Origin: Apostichopus japonicus
Taxonomy: Eukaryota > Echinodermata > Holothuroidea > Aspidochirotida > Stichopodidae
NCBI RefSeq assembly: GCF_037975245.1
Contig: NC_092566.1
Coordinates: 4,526,001-4,590,000, forward strand
Direction of reading: 5' to 3'
Length of the DNA stretch: 64,000 bases
Shown: positions 23,201-51,180 of the stretch, piece by piece
How positions within the stretch are numbered: position 1 is the first letter of the stretch
How the letters are laid out: each line of letters begins with the position of its first letter
Position numbers and translations under genes: made by a program
Notes under the pieces: generated by a model
What the model was told of the DNA's origin: nothing
What the model saw: the letters and a program-made list of their open reading frames with translations, nothing else
The model's database searches: none

Positions 23201-26200
23201 AAACATGATGTTTTCGTTAAGTACATTTTAATATATCAGTTTCTGTTTTACTTCTTGCAGATAGAAAATCTCCTCGACTCACTTTGCCAGGATCTGCCAT
23301 CAGCATACCGTGCAAACTGTACAAGTATCGTAGATGCTTATCTCCCAATCTTCTTTGCATTAATTGACGACATGGTTAGTACTGGCCTAGGTTGTTTTAT
23401 TTTGCCTATCTCTCTCCCGCTCTGTCTCTCCAAACATTCAAATATAAATGTGCTGCTTTTCTCATTTTAAATATCATTACCGTATTAAACAAAGTATTGG
23501 TTAGTGATAAAAGGAAACCACTATATACCAAGTCAACCCATTATCCAATAGACACACAGCATTTCATATTGCATCCATGTCTCAGTCTGTTTGAATAATA
23601 CTGACATATTGTACTCATGTCTCAATATGTTTGAATAATACTGACATATTGTACTCATGTCTCAATATGTTTGAATAATACTGACATATTGTACTCATGT
23701 CTCAATCTATTTGAATAATACTGACATACTGTATTCATGTCTCAATCTGTTTGAATAATACTGACATACTGTATTCATGTCTCAGTCTGTTTGAATAATA
23801 CTGACATATTGTACTCATGTCTCAATATGTTTGAATAATACTGGCATATTGTACTCATGTCTCAATATGTTTGAAAAATACTGACATATTGTACTCATGT
23901 CTCAGTCTGTTTGAATAATACTGACATATTGTACTCATGTCTCAATATGTTTGAATAATACTGACATATTGTACTCATGTCTCAATATGTTTGAATAATA
24001 CTGACATATTGTACTCATGTCTCAATATGTTTGAATAATACTGGCATAGTGTACTCATGTCTCAGTCTGTTTGAATAATACTGACATATTGTACTCATGT
24101 CTCAATCTGTTTGAATAATACTGACATACTGTATTCATGTCTCAGTCTGTTTGAATAATACTGACATATTGTATTCATGTCTCAATATATTGGAATAATA
24201 CTGGCATATTGTACTCATGTCTCAGTCTGTTTGAATAATACTGACATATTGTACTCATGTCTCAGTCTGTTTGAATACTACTGACATATTGTATTCATGT
24301 CTCAACATGTTTGAAAAATACTGACATATTGTATTCATGTCTCAATCGGTTTGAATAATACTGACATATTGTACTCATGTCTCAGTCTGTTTGAATAATA
24401 CTGACATATTGTACTCGTGTCTCAATATGTTTGAATAATACTGACATGTTGTACTCGTGTCTCAATATGTTTGAATAATACTGACATATTGTACTCGTGT
24501 CTCAATATGCTTGAATAATACTGACATATTGTACTCATGTCTCAATCTGTTTGAATAATACTGACATATTGTACTCATGTCTCAATATGCTTGAAAAATA
24601 CTGACATATTGTACTCATGTCTCAGTCTGTTTGAATAATACTGACATATTGTACTCATGTCTCAGTCTGTTTGAGTAATACTGACATATTGTACTCATGT
24701 CTCAATATGCTTGAAAAATACTGACATATTGTACTCATGCCTCAGTCTGTTTGAATAATACTGACATATTGTACTCGTGTCTCAATATGTTTGAATAATA
24801 CTGACATATTGTACTCGTGTCTCAATATGTTTGAATAATACTGACATATTGTACTCGTGTCTCAATATGCTTGAATAATACTGACATATTGTACTCGTGT
24901 CTCAATATGCTTGAATAATACTGACATATTGTACTCATGTCTCAGTCTGTTTGAATAATACTGGCATATTGTACTCATGTCTCAGTCTGTTTGAATAATA
25001 CTGAAATATTGTATTCGTGTCTCAGTCTGTTTGAATAATACTGGCATATTGTACTCATGTCTCAGTCTGTTTGAGTAATACTGACATATTGTACTCATGT
25101 CTCAATATGCTTGAAAAATACTGACATATTGTACTCATGTCTCAGTCTGTTTGAATAATACTGACATATTGTACTCATGTCTCAGTCTGTTTGAGTAATA
25201 CTGACATATTGTACTCATGTCTCAGTCTGTTTGAATAATACTGACATACTGTATTCATGTCTCAGTCTGTTTGAATAATACTGACATATTGTACTCATGT
25301 CTCAATATGTTTGAATAATACTGACATATTGTACTCATGTCTCAATATGTTTGAATAATACTGACATATTGTACTCATGTCTCAATATGTTTGAATAATA
25401 CTGACATATTGTACTCATGTCTCAATATGTTTGAATAATACTGGCATATTGTACTCATGTCTCAGTCTGTTTGAATAATACTGACATATTGTACTCATGT
25501 CTCAATATGTTTGAATAATACTGGCATATTGTACTCATGTCTCAATCTGTTTGAATAATACTGACATACTGTATTCATGTCTCAGTCTGTTTGAATAATA
25601 CTGACATATTGTATTCATGTCTCAGTCTGTTTGAATAATACTGACATATTGTACTCATGTCTCAATATGTTTGAATAATACTGACATATTGTACTCATGT
25701 CTCAATATGTTTGAAAAATACTGACATATTGTACTCATGTCTCAGTCTGTTTGAATAATACTGACATATTGTACTCATGTCTCAGTCTGTTTGAATAATA
25801 CTGACATATTGTACTCATGTCTCAATATGTTTGAATAATACTGACATATTGTACTCATGTCTCAGTCTGTTTGAATAATACTGGCATACTGTATTCATGT
25901 CTCAATCTGTTTGAATAATACTGGCATATTGTACTCATGTCTCACTATGTTTGAATAATACTGGCATATTGTACTCATGTCTCAATCTGTTTGAATAATA
26001 CTGACATACTGTATTCATGTCTCAGTCTGTTTGAATAATACTGACATATTGTATTCATGTCTCAATCGGTTTGAATAATACTGACATATTGTACTCATGT
26101 CTCAATATGTTTGAATAATACTGACATATTGCACTCATGTCTCAGTCTGTTTGAATAATACTGGCATATCTCATGTCTCAATATGTTTGAAAAATACTGA

Positions 26201-29200
26201 CATATTGTACTCATGTCTCAGTCTGTTTGAATAATACTGACATATTGCACTCATGTCTCAGTCTGTTTGAATAATACTGGCATATTGTACTCATGTCTCA
26301 ATATGTTTGAAAAATACTGACATATTGTATTCATGTCTCAATCGGTTTGAATAATACTGACATATTGTACTCATGTCTCAGTCTGTTTGAATAATACTGA
26401 CATATTGTACTCATGTCTCAATATGTTTGAATAATACTGGCATATTGTACTCATGTCTCAATCTGTTTGAATAATACTGACATACTGTATTCATGTCTCA
26501 GTCTGTTTGAATAATACTGACATACTGTATTCATGTCTCAGTCTGTTTGAATAATACTGACATATTGTACTCATGTCTCAATATATTTGAATAATACTGG
26601 CATATTGTACTCATGTCTCAATATGTTTGAAAAATACTGACATATTGTACTCATGTCTCAGTCTGTTTGAATAATACTGACATATTGTACTCATGTCTCA
26701 ATATGTTTGAATAATACTGACATATTGTACTCATGTCTCAATCTGTTTGAATAATACTGACATATTGTACTCATGTCTCAGTCTGTTTGAATAATACTGG
26801 CATACTGTATTCATGTCTCAGTCTGTTTGAATAATACTGACATATTGTACTCATGTCTCAATCTGTTTGAATAATACTGGCATATTGTACTCATGTCTCA
26901 ATATGTTTGAATAATACTGGCATATTGTACTCATGTCTCAATCTGTTTGAATAATACTGACATACTGTATTCATGTCTCAGTCTGTTTGAATAATACTGA
27001 CATATTGTATTCATGTCTCAATCGGTTTGAATAATACTGACATATTGTACTCATGTCTCAATATGTTTGAATAATACTGACATATTGCACTCATGTCTCA
27101 GTCTGTTTGAATAATACTGGCATATCTCATGTCTCAATATGTTTGAAAAATACTGACATATTGTACTCATGTCTCAGTCTGTTTGAATAATACTGACATA
27201 TTGTACTCATGTCTCAATATGTTTGAATAATACTGACATATTGCACTCATGTCTCAGTCTGTTTGAATAATACTGGCATATTGTACTCATGTCTCAATAT
27301 GTTTGAAAAATACTGGCATATTGTATTCATGTCTCAATCGGTTTGAATAATACTGACATATTGTACTCATGTCTCAGTCTGTTTGAATAATACTGACTTA
27401 TTGTACTCATGTCTCAATATGTTTTAATAATACTGACATATTGCACTCATGTCTCAGTCTGTTTGAATAATACTGGCATATTGTACTCATGTCTCAATAT
27501 GTTTGAAAAATACTGACATGTTGTACTCATGTCTCAGTCTGTTTGAATAATACTGACATATTGTACTCATGTCTCAATATGTTTGAATAATACTGACATG
27601 TTGTACTCATGTCTCAATCTGTTTGAATAATACTGACATACTGTATTCATGTCTCAGTCTGTTTGAATAATACTGACATATTGTACTCATGTCTCAATAT
27701 GTTTGAATAATACTGACATATTGCACTCATGTCTCAGTCTGTTTGAATAATACTGGCATATTGTACTCATGTCTCAATATGTTTGAAAAATACTGGCATA
27801 TTGTATTCATGTCTCAATCGGTTTGAATAATACTGACATATTGTACTCATGTCTCAGTCTGTTTGAATAATACTGACATATTGTACTCATGTCTCAATAT
27901 GTTTGAATAATACTGACATATTGTACTCATGTCTCAATCTGTTTGAATAATACTGACATACTGTATTCATGTCTCAGTCTGTTTGAATAATACTGACATA
28001 TTGCACTCATGTCTCAATATGTTTGAATAATACTGACATATTGTACTCATGTCTCAATATGTTTGAACAATACTGACATATTGCACTCATGTCTCAGTCT
28101 GTTTGAATAATACTGGCATATTGTCCTCATGTCTCAATATGTTTGAATAATACTGACGTATTGTACTCATGTCTCAATATGTTTGAATAATACTGGCATA
28201 TTGTACTCATGTCTCAATCTGTTTGAATAACACTGACGTATTGTACTCATGTCTCAGTCTGTTTGAATAATACTGACATATTGTACTCATGTCTCAGTCT
28301 GTTTGAATAATACTGACATATTGTACTCATGTCTCAGTCTGTTTGAATAATACTGACATATTGTACTCATGTCTCAGTCTGTTTGAATAATACTGACGTA
28401 TTGTACTCATGTCTCAATATGTTTGAATAATACTGACATATTGTACTCATGTCTCAGTCTATGGGAATAATACTGACATATTGTATTGATGTCTCAGTCT
28501 GTTTGAATATTACTGACATTGTACTTATGTCTCATTAGACTTCAATTTTATTTTCGAACATTCATATGCTTCATTGCTTTGAGAATGATTATAGATGCAG
28601 GCAGTATTCTGCGTTAAAGTAAATAGCAATGGGGAGGGGGTATTTCTTTTGAGTATTCTCCCCCCACGTTTTTTTCCCTACGGGCCAATAGCTGCCATGG
28701 AAAGCCAACCTGGCCATAATGTATAGGCCCTTACTGTATGTCTGTTTCGCGTATAGTGTTGCTGTTCCTTCCTATGTAATAACTTTGTCGATGCGTTCTC
28801 GGTGAACGAATCCGTAGTGCTGACTGTTAGCGTGTCAGTCCGATTAGATCACGTGTTGACAAACATACTGTCATATATATATATAACCAGAGAGTGAAAA
28901 TGAAAGGTTCTTTTCATAACACGTAGGGGCTTACTCACGTGACAAAAGTTAAAGACCATGTACTCACGTGGTAATGCTATAACTACAGCGATTAACGAAT
29001 TGTCGTTTTTATCCTCCTTCAATCAGGCAACTTAATTAAGATTGTGGTCATATCATTTGATGAGTAGTCATATGAGAAATGTAACAAGGGTGGAACGATA
29101 GTAAAGAGAGGCAACCCTACCAATAAGTTACCTTTAAAAAGCGAGTATTCACCCCCCTTTTTTTTATCTATTGTGAATTCAGACGCCCGAGGAAGTGTGC

Positions 29201-32200
29201 GAGCTGTTGACACTGTGTACCACAAACACGGACATATCTGAACTGAATTCAAGGCGCTCTCCTGTCGCTTTCTTATCAAACATTCTCCGCAGTGCATCTC
29301 AATTAAGGGCTCTGAAAGATCGTCGCATAAGCTGTGAGTATCAACAAACAACATTTCTATTTAAAAAACTTTGACATATTTGATATATGGGTTTGTTTGC
29401 CAGTTGCATCATCGTTGGGACGTATACAGTTTTATTATTATTTTGACATTTTTGGTGCTATACGTTAGAGTTAGTTATAGTTCTTAAACATATGTATCGG
29501 TGATGGTGGTGATGGTGGCAGCAGTGGTAGTGATGGTGGCGGCTGTGGTAGTGATGGTGTTGGTAATGATGGTGCTGGTAGTATGGTGGTAGTGATAGTG
29601 TAGGTAGTGATGGTGGCGGTGGTGGTAGTGATGGTGTTGATAGTGATGGTGGCAGCATTGGTGGTGATGGTGTTAGCAGTGATGGTGGCAGCAGTGGTGG
29701 TGATGGTGTAGTAGTGATGGTGGCGGCGGTGGTAGCGATGGTATTGGTAGTGATGGTGGTTGCGGTGGTAGCGATGGTGTTGGTAGTGATGGTGTTGGTA
29801 GTATGATGGGGTAGTGATGGTGTTGGTAGTGATGGTGTTAGTAGTGATGGTGACAGCAGTGGTGGTGATGGTGTTGGTAATGATGGTGGCGGCGGTGGTA
29901 GCGATGGTGTTGGTAGTGATGGTGTTGGTAGTGATGGCGGGGTAGTGATGGTGTTGGTAGTGATGGTATTGGGGATTCTAAATACCCAGACTAAATTATA
30001 GGTAAAGTGAGGAATGAAACTTTTATGGAAAAGTGTCCTGGACCTGTATGAGTTGTCTTCCCTGACTGAATGTTCATCTCGAATGAACGTTTCACCCCTC
30101 ACTGACTCGAGGGACGATGGAGCTAGGTCCTTTCCCCCTCCCAACCCCTTCCCTTTGCGCACGTCACTGATGATACATCCAATTACGAAGATCAAAACGG
30201 TGTAGCATATTTTGATTATTTTATTCTCTAAATGTTTAATTTTCCTTCACTTCATTTAGATATGCGTACGATCGTTGGAGAGGACTACCTGTGCGAGGCC
30301 TGTGAAGATACTATCGGTTTCATTCACGAGGCTGTTGCCTGTAATTACACATGGGTAAGGCACGTAAAATAACAGCGATATGAATATTCATTCCTGGAGA
30401 ATACCCACAATGCATTTCCTAACATGGCGGTGGTGGGGTTCTTCCTTGTGTAGTTAGTAGTTACTGGTTAGTGTAGCGTATACCATGGCATTTAGCTTCA
30501 ATAAAGGACTTGGAGATCGAAATTAGGGTCGGTGTGGAATCTTGGGTTTTTTTCTACTGCAAGGACAAATCCAGACGTCACATCGAGCATTCCCATATTT
30601 AAAAATTAGGTGTATAATTAGGCCAAAACAACAGGTTTTGTTTATAATTAATTTTGACCCTTTTTTTGGGGGGGGGGGTTGAGAAGGGAGGCAGAGGAGA
30701 TTGCACAACCCACACCCTGGACCCCCTTAATAAAAAAGCTATGAATTTCGAACGTCTTTTTTTTTCTTTTCTTGACAGAATATGGTTGCTGAGTTCTTTA
30801 GTCCACTGTGTGAAATCTGTCCACTTAGGGACTCTTGTTACCGTTTCTTTAACGAGCTGCCTGGTGACGTCAACGATTTTGCCAACAAATATCTGGTAAG
30901 TATAGTAGCATAGGTATGTAACCAAATGTTCATTTACAAAAAATACCGAAAGATTACTGCATCTTTAGTGTAAAGTATAGCATATTGTTATGTCAAAGAT
31001 ACGAAGTTTTGAAATTTGGTGGTATTTTGTGATTGCATCGGGCAACAGCAGAGTGAGTGACGTCATCATGACATTTGACCTGAGAAAGTTTTTGTTATAT
31101 TTTAATGATCTATCCACAGAGCAAAACAAATGCTTTTTTACAATTAAGATTCACTTTGATGAGATTCTAAATATTGAGAACAATTTCAATATTTCAAAGA
31201 TAAATTATAAATATATATATATATATTATAAGCTATTTGGGGGCTATTTTCCCTTGAAGACGTCACATATCGGTTAATGTAGGGCTTGGCCATTCAGAAT
31301 ATGCTAAAATCAATCATGAATTATGAACAAAGTTGTTCTCTCTCGACGATACTGAAATTTCAGGCGGGGGGGGGGGGGGAAGCTCTGGAAACCAAGGGAT
31401 GGGGAGTTATAACAACAACAAAATTCGATTTATTGTTCAAGTGTGGGAGATTATTGTGAAGTTTACATGTTTATATTGTAAATCACTTGTCATGCAAATA
31501 AACCCATGCAGTTAAGTTAATTGTGTTTTTGAGTAACTAAGATGAAAGTTTAACCGGGTTTTGCCATTCGTTTTCCTAAGGACCCTATTCAAGATTGTGA
31601 AGTATTCGGATTTTGCCGCCAAGAGTTGACTGAATATATTGAAGAGATTGAGCTTGTAACGGAAGTGGGAGAAATTGAACCGGAAGTAGAAGAAACTGAA
31701 CCGGAAGTAGAAGAGGAGGTTGACACAGTTGCACCTCGACGTCGCGTTGATGTTGATATAAAGAAGAAATTGTACAACGCCAGAGAAATGAAAAAACTGG
31801 CAAAGCAGAACAAGAAGAACTTGAAGAACATTAACAAGCTTGGGCAGAGACGTATGGATAATTTCCGACGGAGGGCGGGACGTGCCATCTTGGTGTCTAT
31901 CGGAGGTAAGTACGTTATGTTCTATCTTTCAATAAATAAATATACTTTAGTCTAAAAGTAGACTTATTGTTGTGTGAGGTATAGGACAGGAAGGGGCCCA
32001 AGTTGGGGGTTGGGTAGTGCACAGTACCCCCTTCCTTCCTCTCAGTTGGTATGTTGGTACCCAACCGTTAGAGCTCATTGAATGATTTATTTTGACATTT
32101 TTTTACATTACATACTTAAGATTGATTGGGACAGGGATGGTGAGAGGGGGGGGGGGGGTAGGAACATGCACCGCTTGCATAACTAGTACCTTCCCCAGTT

Positions 32201-34818
32201 TGTGCTCTAACGCAACAGATTCAGTACATCCCTTAATTCAGTCCAGTGTATATGCACATTTTAAGAACAGAAGTGTGAACAAATGCATAACACCTATACC
32301 TTCAATGGTGGGCGATAGATTATGTTTTTTGTCTTCAATACAGTTTCAACTTCAAACATTCATATAAATATGGTCACATTATGATGTATATTTGCCCCGC
32401 ATCCTAAAGCCGCGATTTGGAATTTCTTTAAAACTGTCCGTTGGAGCAAATACCTTACATGTCAGGGGGCAAACTGGGGAAAGAGGAATATGGGTTGGGA
32501 TGGTGCCTAACAGGGGTGTGTGTCAGTGGTACGTGGTATACAAACAACGTATAGTTGCTTTGTTATAACGTAGCCTATAATGAAAAGGTTGAATAATAAA
32601 TCTTTTAGGTATATCGCGTTGGAAGGATCATTCTTTCAACCACAACAACAACAACAACAAACATGTAGGTAATTAACTGTAATCTATTTCTCTTTGTTTA
32701 TTTTTTTTTCGGAATGAAAACTTTTATCTTGGTCACTTGGAGACATTCCAGATTCTGTCATAGCAATTTTTTTTAAAACATCTTCTTACTCGCTGTGAAA
32801 ATGATGTCACCAATGCAGGGAGCTACTGATACCCCTTTCTATCCCCACTAAGCTCCCCCCCAATATTCTCCCCCTTGACCCCTCCCCCACCTCCCATAAT
32901 TGAACATATCAAGAAAGTAATTCTTCTCTTGCAAAAGATTCGGTTTTACGTCAATTATACATGTAATGAAAAAAAATTGTACGAAATAGCTAGGTATGAG
33001 GTAAATACACAGTTAACGACTGGTCACTATGACGTCATTATTCTCTTTCAGGACGAGAAGATGTCAATGAAATACCTTATGACGTCATGCAGAGCGATAG
33101 TGGTTACCAAGAGGTTCCTGTGAGTTTCATATTTACATCATTTTTTAACCTATTTCCCTATTTTTAACCATTTTAGATACTGACTTCTTTTCTTTGTTAT
33201 TGTCTTTGTCATTTTTAAAGTTAGGGCTTAGTGAATATCTCAATTGCAAGAAGAATGGGGCCGGGGGGGGGGGGAGAATTTACAACCAAAATTGCTCAAA
33301 ATATTTTCTGAATTATCTGAGATTTACTGAAATAGAATGATTACTAGTTCAAATCTTCTCATCGTGTTCTTTACACAGGATCATGTGTCTATCCATTTCT
33401 AGTTTTTTTTTTTGGGGGGGGGTTGGGGGGGGGTTGGGTATGGTCTCCATGGGGATATGGAGGGGAGATGGAATAGGGGTGTAGAAGAATCGATGTTTAA
33501 ACCTGTCAAGTACTACATAAATGAATGTACATCTTTGTTAAGTTATTAGTCCTAACTAGAACGTGTGTTTGTTTTGATTCAAGGAGCACAAGAAATGCGA
33601 AGTTTGCAGATATTTCTCTGCGGCCGCTGAAGGCGTCTTGCAGTATAATCAAGTAAGTATATCTGTTGTAATTTTGGTTATTTTATCACGCCCAACACTG
33701 AGAGGTGGTGGGGTGTGAATATATGGGGGGGGGGGGTAACACGGAGGAGATGGGAAAACCTACCATGCTTTTTATATAAACATTTGATATAAACGTTCAC
33801 GGTTTTATAGACTGTTTTGTTTGTTTGTTTATTTATTTATTTATATTATTTATTTATTATATTTTGCGAGAGGGAGGAGAGTGGAGGTAATGTTGCAAGC
33901 GATTAGACTATCATTATCTGAACAAGAATGATTCATAACCATCGTGTCGATCTATGTGATCGAATCGTCGGGTGTGGGGGTTGGTGGAAGGGGAGGGGGG
34001 TGACTGAGGTGGGGTAGATTAGTGGATGGTCAATCGTTTATTATTATCAGCGAAACTCAAATCAGGTGTTTCATACGTATACCTATATACTTCTGTTTGG
34101 GTTCAATTTAACATTGTAACTCAACGTCACATCACAACGATCTGTAACAGAAAATTCATGAATATGCAAATCACCTCTCTTTCCAGGAGGACATTACAAA
34201 TGGTTTGACGATCATCATGGAGGACATTTGCAACATCATGCCTACAGAGTGGCAGGCCGAAGTAAGTACCTTTTTTGAAGCTGAGCTGTTGAAAAAACAT
34301 TTCCAGCTTGGGTTTTGTTTTCTTCTCCGTCATTTTCTTGTGATATTTTTTTTTCTCCAGATGGTTTACTAATTCAGGTTGCATTAAGGGCCAAATATTA
34401 ACCAAAATTTAAGACATTTTCCCCGACATTTATTTCTTGATACTATAAAAGATTTCCTCTCGTCAAGATTTCACTTCAAGAAAAGAAATAGTGTGTAGTT
34501 TCGTGACCCGTTCAACACGTTACTTTTCAATCAATCAATTTAAATGGAAGAAAAGAGAAGGGGAGGTAATGGGGTGAGGGGGTAAGTGGGGAGACAATAG
34601 CTCCATAGCTGCTTGCTATTGTGTTGGCATTGAAGTCACATCCGTCAATTTAGTGTCAATTTAGTTTATACAATTAAACATATTTGTTTTATTCATTTAT
34701 TTTCTTTTAGTGCAATACTGAAATAAAAGATGTCCTCCCTGGAATAATCTACCAAGCTGCGATGACTATGATGAATCCTGACCATCTCTGCATTGAAGTC
34801 ATTGGTATTTGCCAATAA
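18699..34818 (+). CDS. Secreted protein with three saposin-B domains, copy 1
   Basis: Coding exons: 18699-18744, 22572-22708, 23261-23374, 29183-29333, 30260-30354, 30779-30895, 31581-31905, 33052-33119, 33584-33652, 34187-34261, 34711-34818. All are GT-AG; phases join to 434 residues. Residues 1-18 form a signal peptide ([18 protein letters not shown]). SapB domain 1 (about 46-106) has six Cys beginning CDVC. A basic linker ([15 protein letters not shown]) follows. Domain 2 (about 158-225) begins CEAC and has eight Cys. A long linker is first acidic ([16 protein letters not shown]), then strongly basic ([22 protein letters not shown]). Domain 3 (about 355-433) begins CEVC, has six Cys and ends at the stop. 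Known SapB proteins bind lipids, activate lysosomal hydrolases or permeabilise membranes; which applies here is unknown. The paralogue at 38239-51180 shares every exon. One intron carries the 40-bp minisatellite. Confidence 0.92.
19995..20058. repeat. (TA)n microsatellite
   Basis: About 32 uninterrupted TA units in intron 1 of the first SapB gene. Open frames of alternating Ile/Tyr across it are artefacts. Confidence 0.97.
20060..20142 (-). mobile_element. tRNA-like SINE fragment between two TA tracts
   Basis: On the minus strand the segment carries GGTTCGAATCC, a perfect pol III B-box. It is preceded by GGGAGGCCCGT and followed by an AT-rich tail running into (TA)n. Only the 3' part of a tRNA-like head is present. 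Confidence 0.5.
20143..20207. repeat. (TA)n microsatellite
   Basis: A second TA tract directly beyond the tRNA-like fragment. Confidence 0.97.
20928..21020 (+). mobile_element. Probable old tRNA-derived SINE fragment
   Basis: GACTTGCGATCTAAGAGTTGCA and a later CTCAGGTGT align loosely with the SINE at 43083-43400 (GACTTGGGATCTAAGGATTG and CCCAGGTGT, in the same order). It is strongly diverged. Confidence 0.3.
23565..28534. repeat. Minisatellite, 40-bp period, about 124 copies (about 4.97 kb)
   Basis: The unit can be phased as CTGACATATTGTACTCATGT plus a 20-base second half. The second half begins CTCAATATGT, CTCAGTCTGT or CTCAATCTGT, and ends TTGAATAATA. These variants are interspersed, and point variants (ACTGGC, TATTCATG, GAAAAATA, CTCAATCGGT) mark sub-lineages. 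Two units share the same 4-bp deletion (26165 and 27121), which reveals a duplicated block. The array fills most of the intron between coding exons 3 and 4 of the first SapB gene. The unit has no long open frame, and the ends are fuzzy. Confidence 0.98.
28936..28970 (+). promoter_or_regulatory. Paired CACGTG E-boxes in ACTCACGTG context
   Basis: ACTCACGTG occurs twice, with CACGTG at 28936 and 28965, between the minisatellite and the next exon. CACGTG binds bHLH-zip factors, including the MiT/TFE family that drives lysosomal genes. Function here is speculative. Confidence 0.25.
29494..29970 (+). repeat. GTGATGGTG-type compound trinucleotide repeat tract
   Basis: Nearly 480 bp of imperfect GTGATGGTG, GTTGGTAGTG and GGTGGC units in the intron between 29333 and 30260. 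A Pro/Ser/Thr/His-rich open frame on the other strand is a by-product. Confidence 0.95.
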
Positions 34819-34819
34819 A
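34814..34819 (+). terminator. AATAAA overlapping the stop codon of the first SapB gene
   Basis: The final codons CAA TAA followed by A create AATAAA. Use of this signal would give a 3' UTR of only a few tens of bases. Another AATAAA lies at 35032-35037, about 215 bp past the stop. Confidence 0.5.
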
Positions 34820-38120
<3,301 letters not shown>

Positions 38121-38128
38121 AAAAACGG

Positions 38129-38138
38129 ACTTAAAAGC
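38129..38138 (+). promoter_or_regulatory. Possible TATA-like element of the second SapB gene
   Basis: CTTAAAAGCG lies about 105 bp before the start codon at 38239, comparable to but weaker than the TATAAATA of the paralogue. Confidence 0.3.
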
Positions 38139-38238
38139 GCGGTTTTATGCTTGTCGTATACCATTCATCGATTCTCCTGCATCACAGTCACTACTTAATA
38201 GAAGATTTGTACGCACAAGAGAAAAAACAAAATTGAAA

Positions 38239-51180
<12,942 letters not shown>

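Noticed and set aside
23565-28534. CRISPR-like appearance of regularly spaced repeats
   Set aside because: The 40-bp units are directly tandem with no unique spacers, and the context is an animal intron.
29458-30195. 245-residue Pro/Ser/Thr/His-rich frame on the minus strand
   Set aside because: It translates the GTGATGGTG repeat tract and lies antisense in an intron of the SapB gene.
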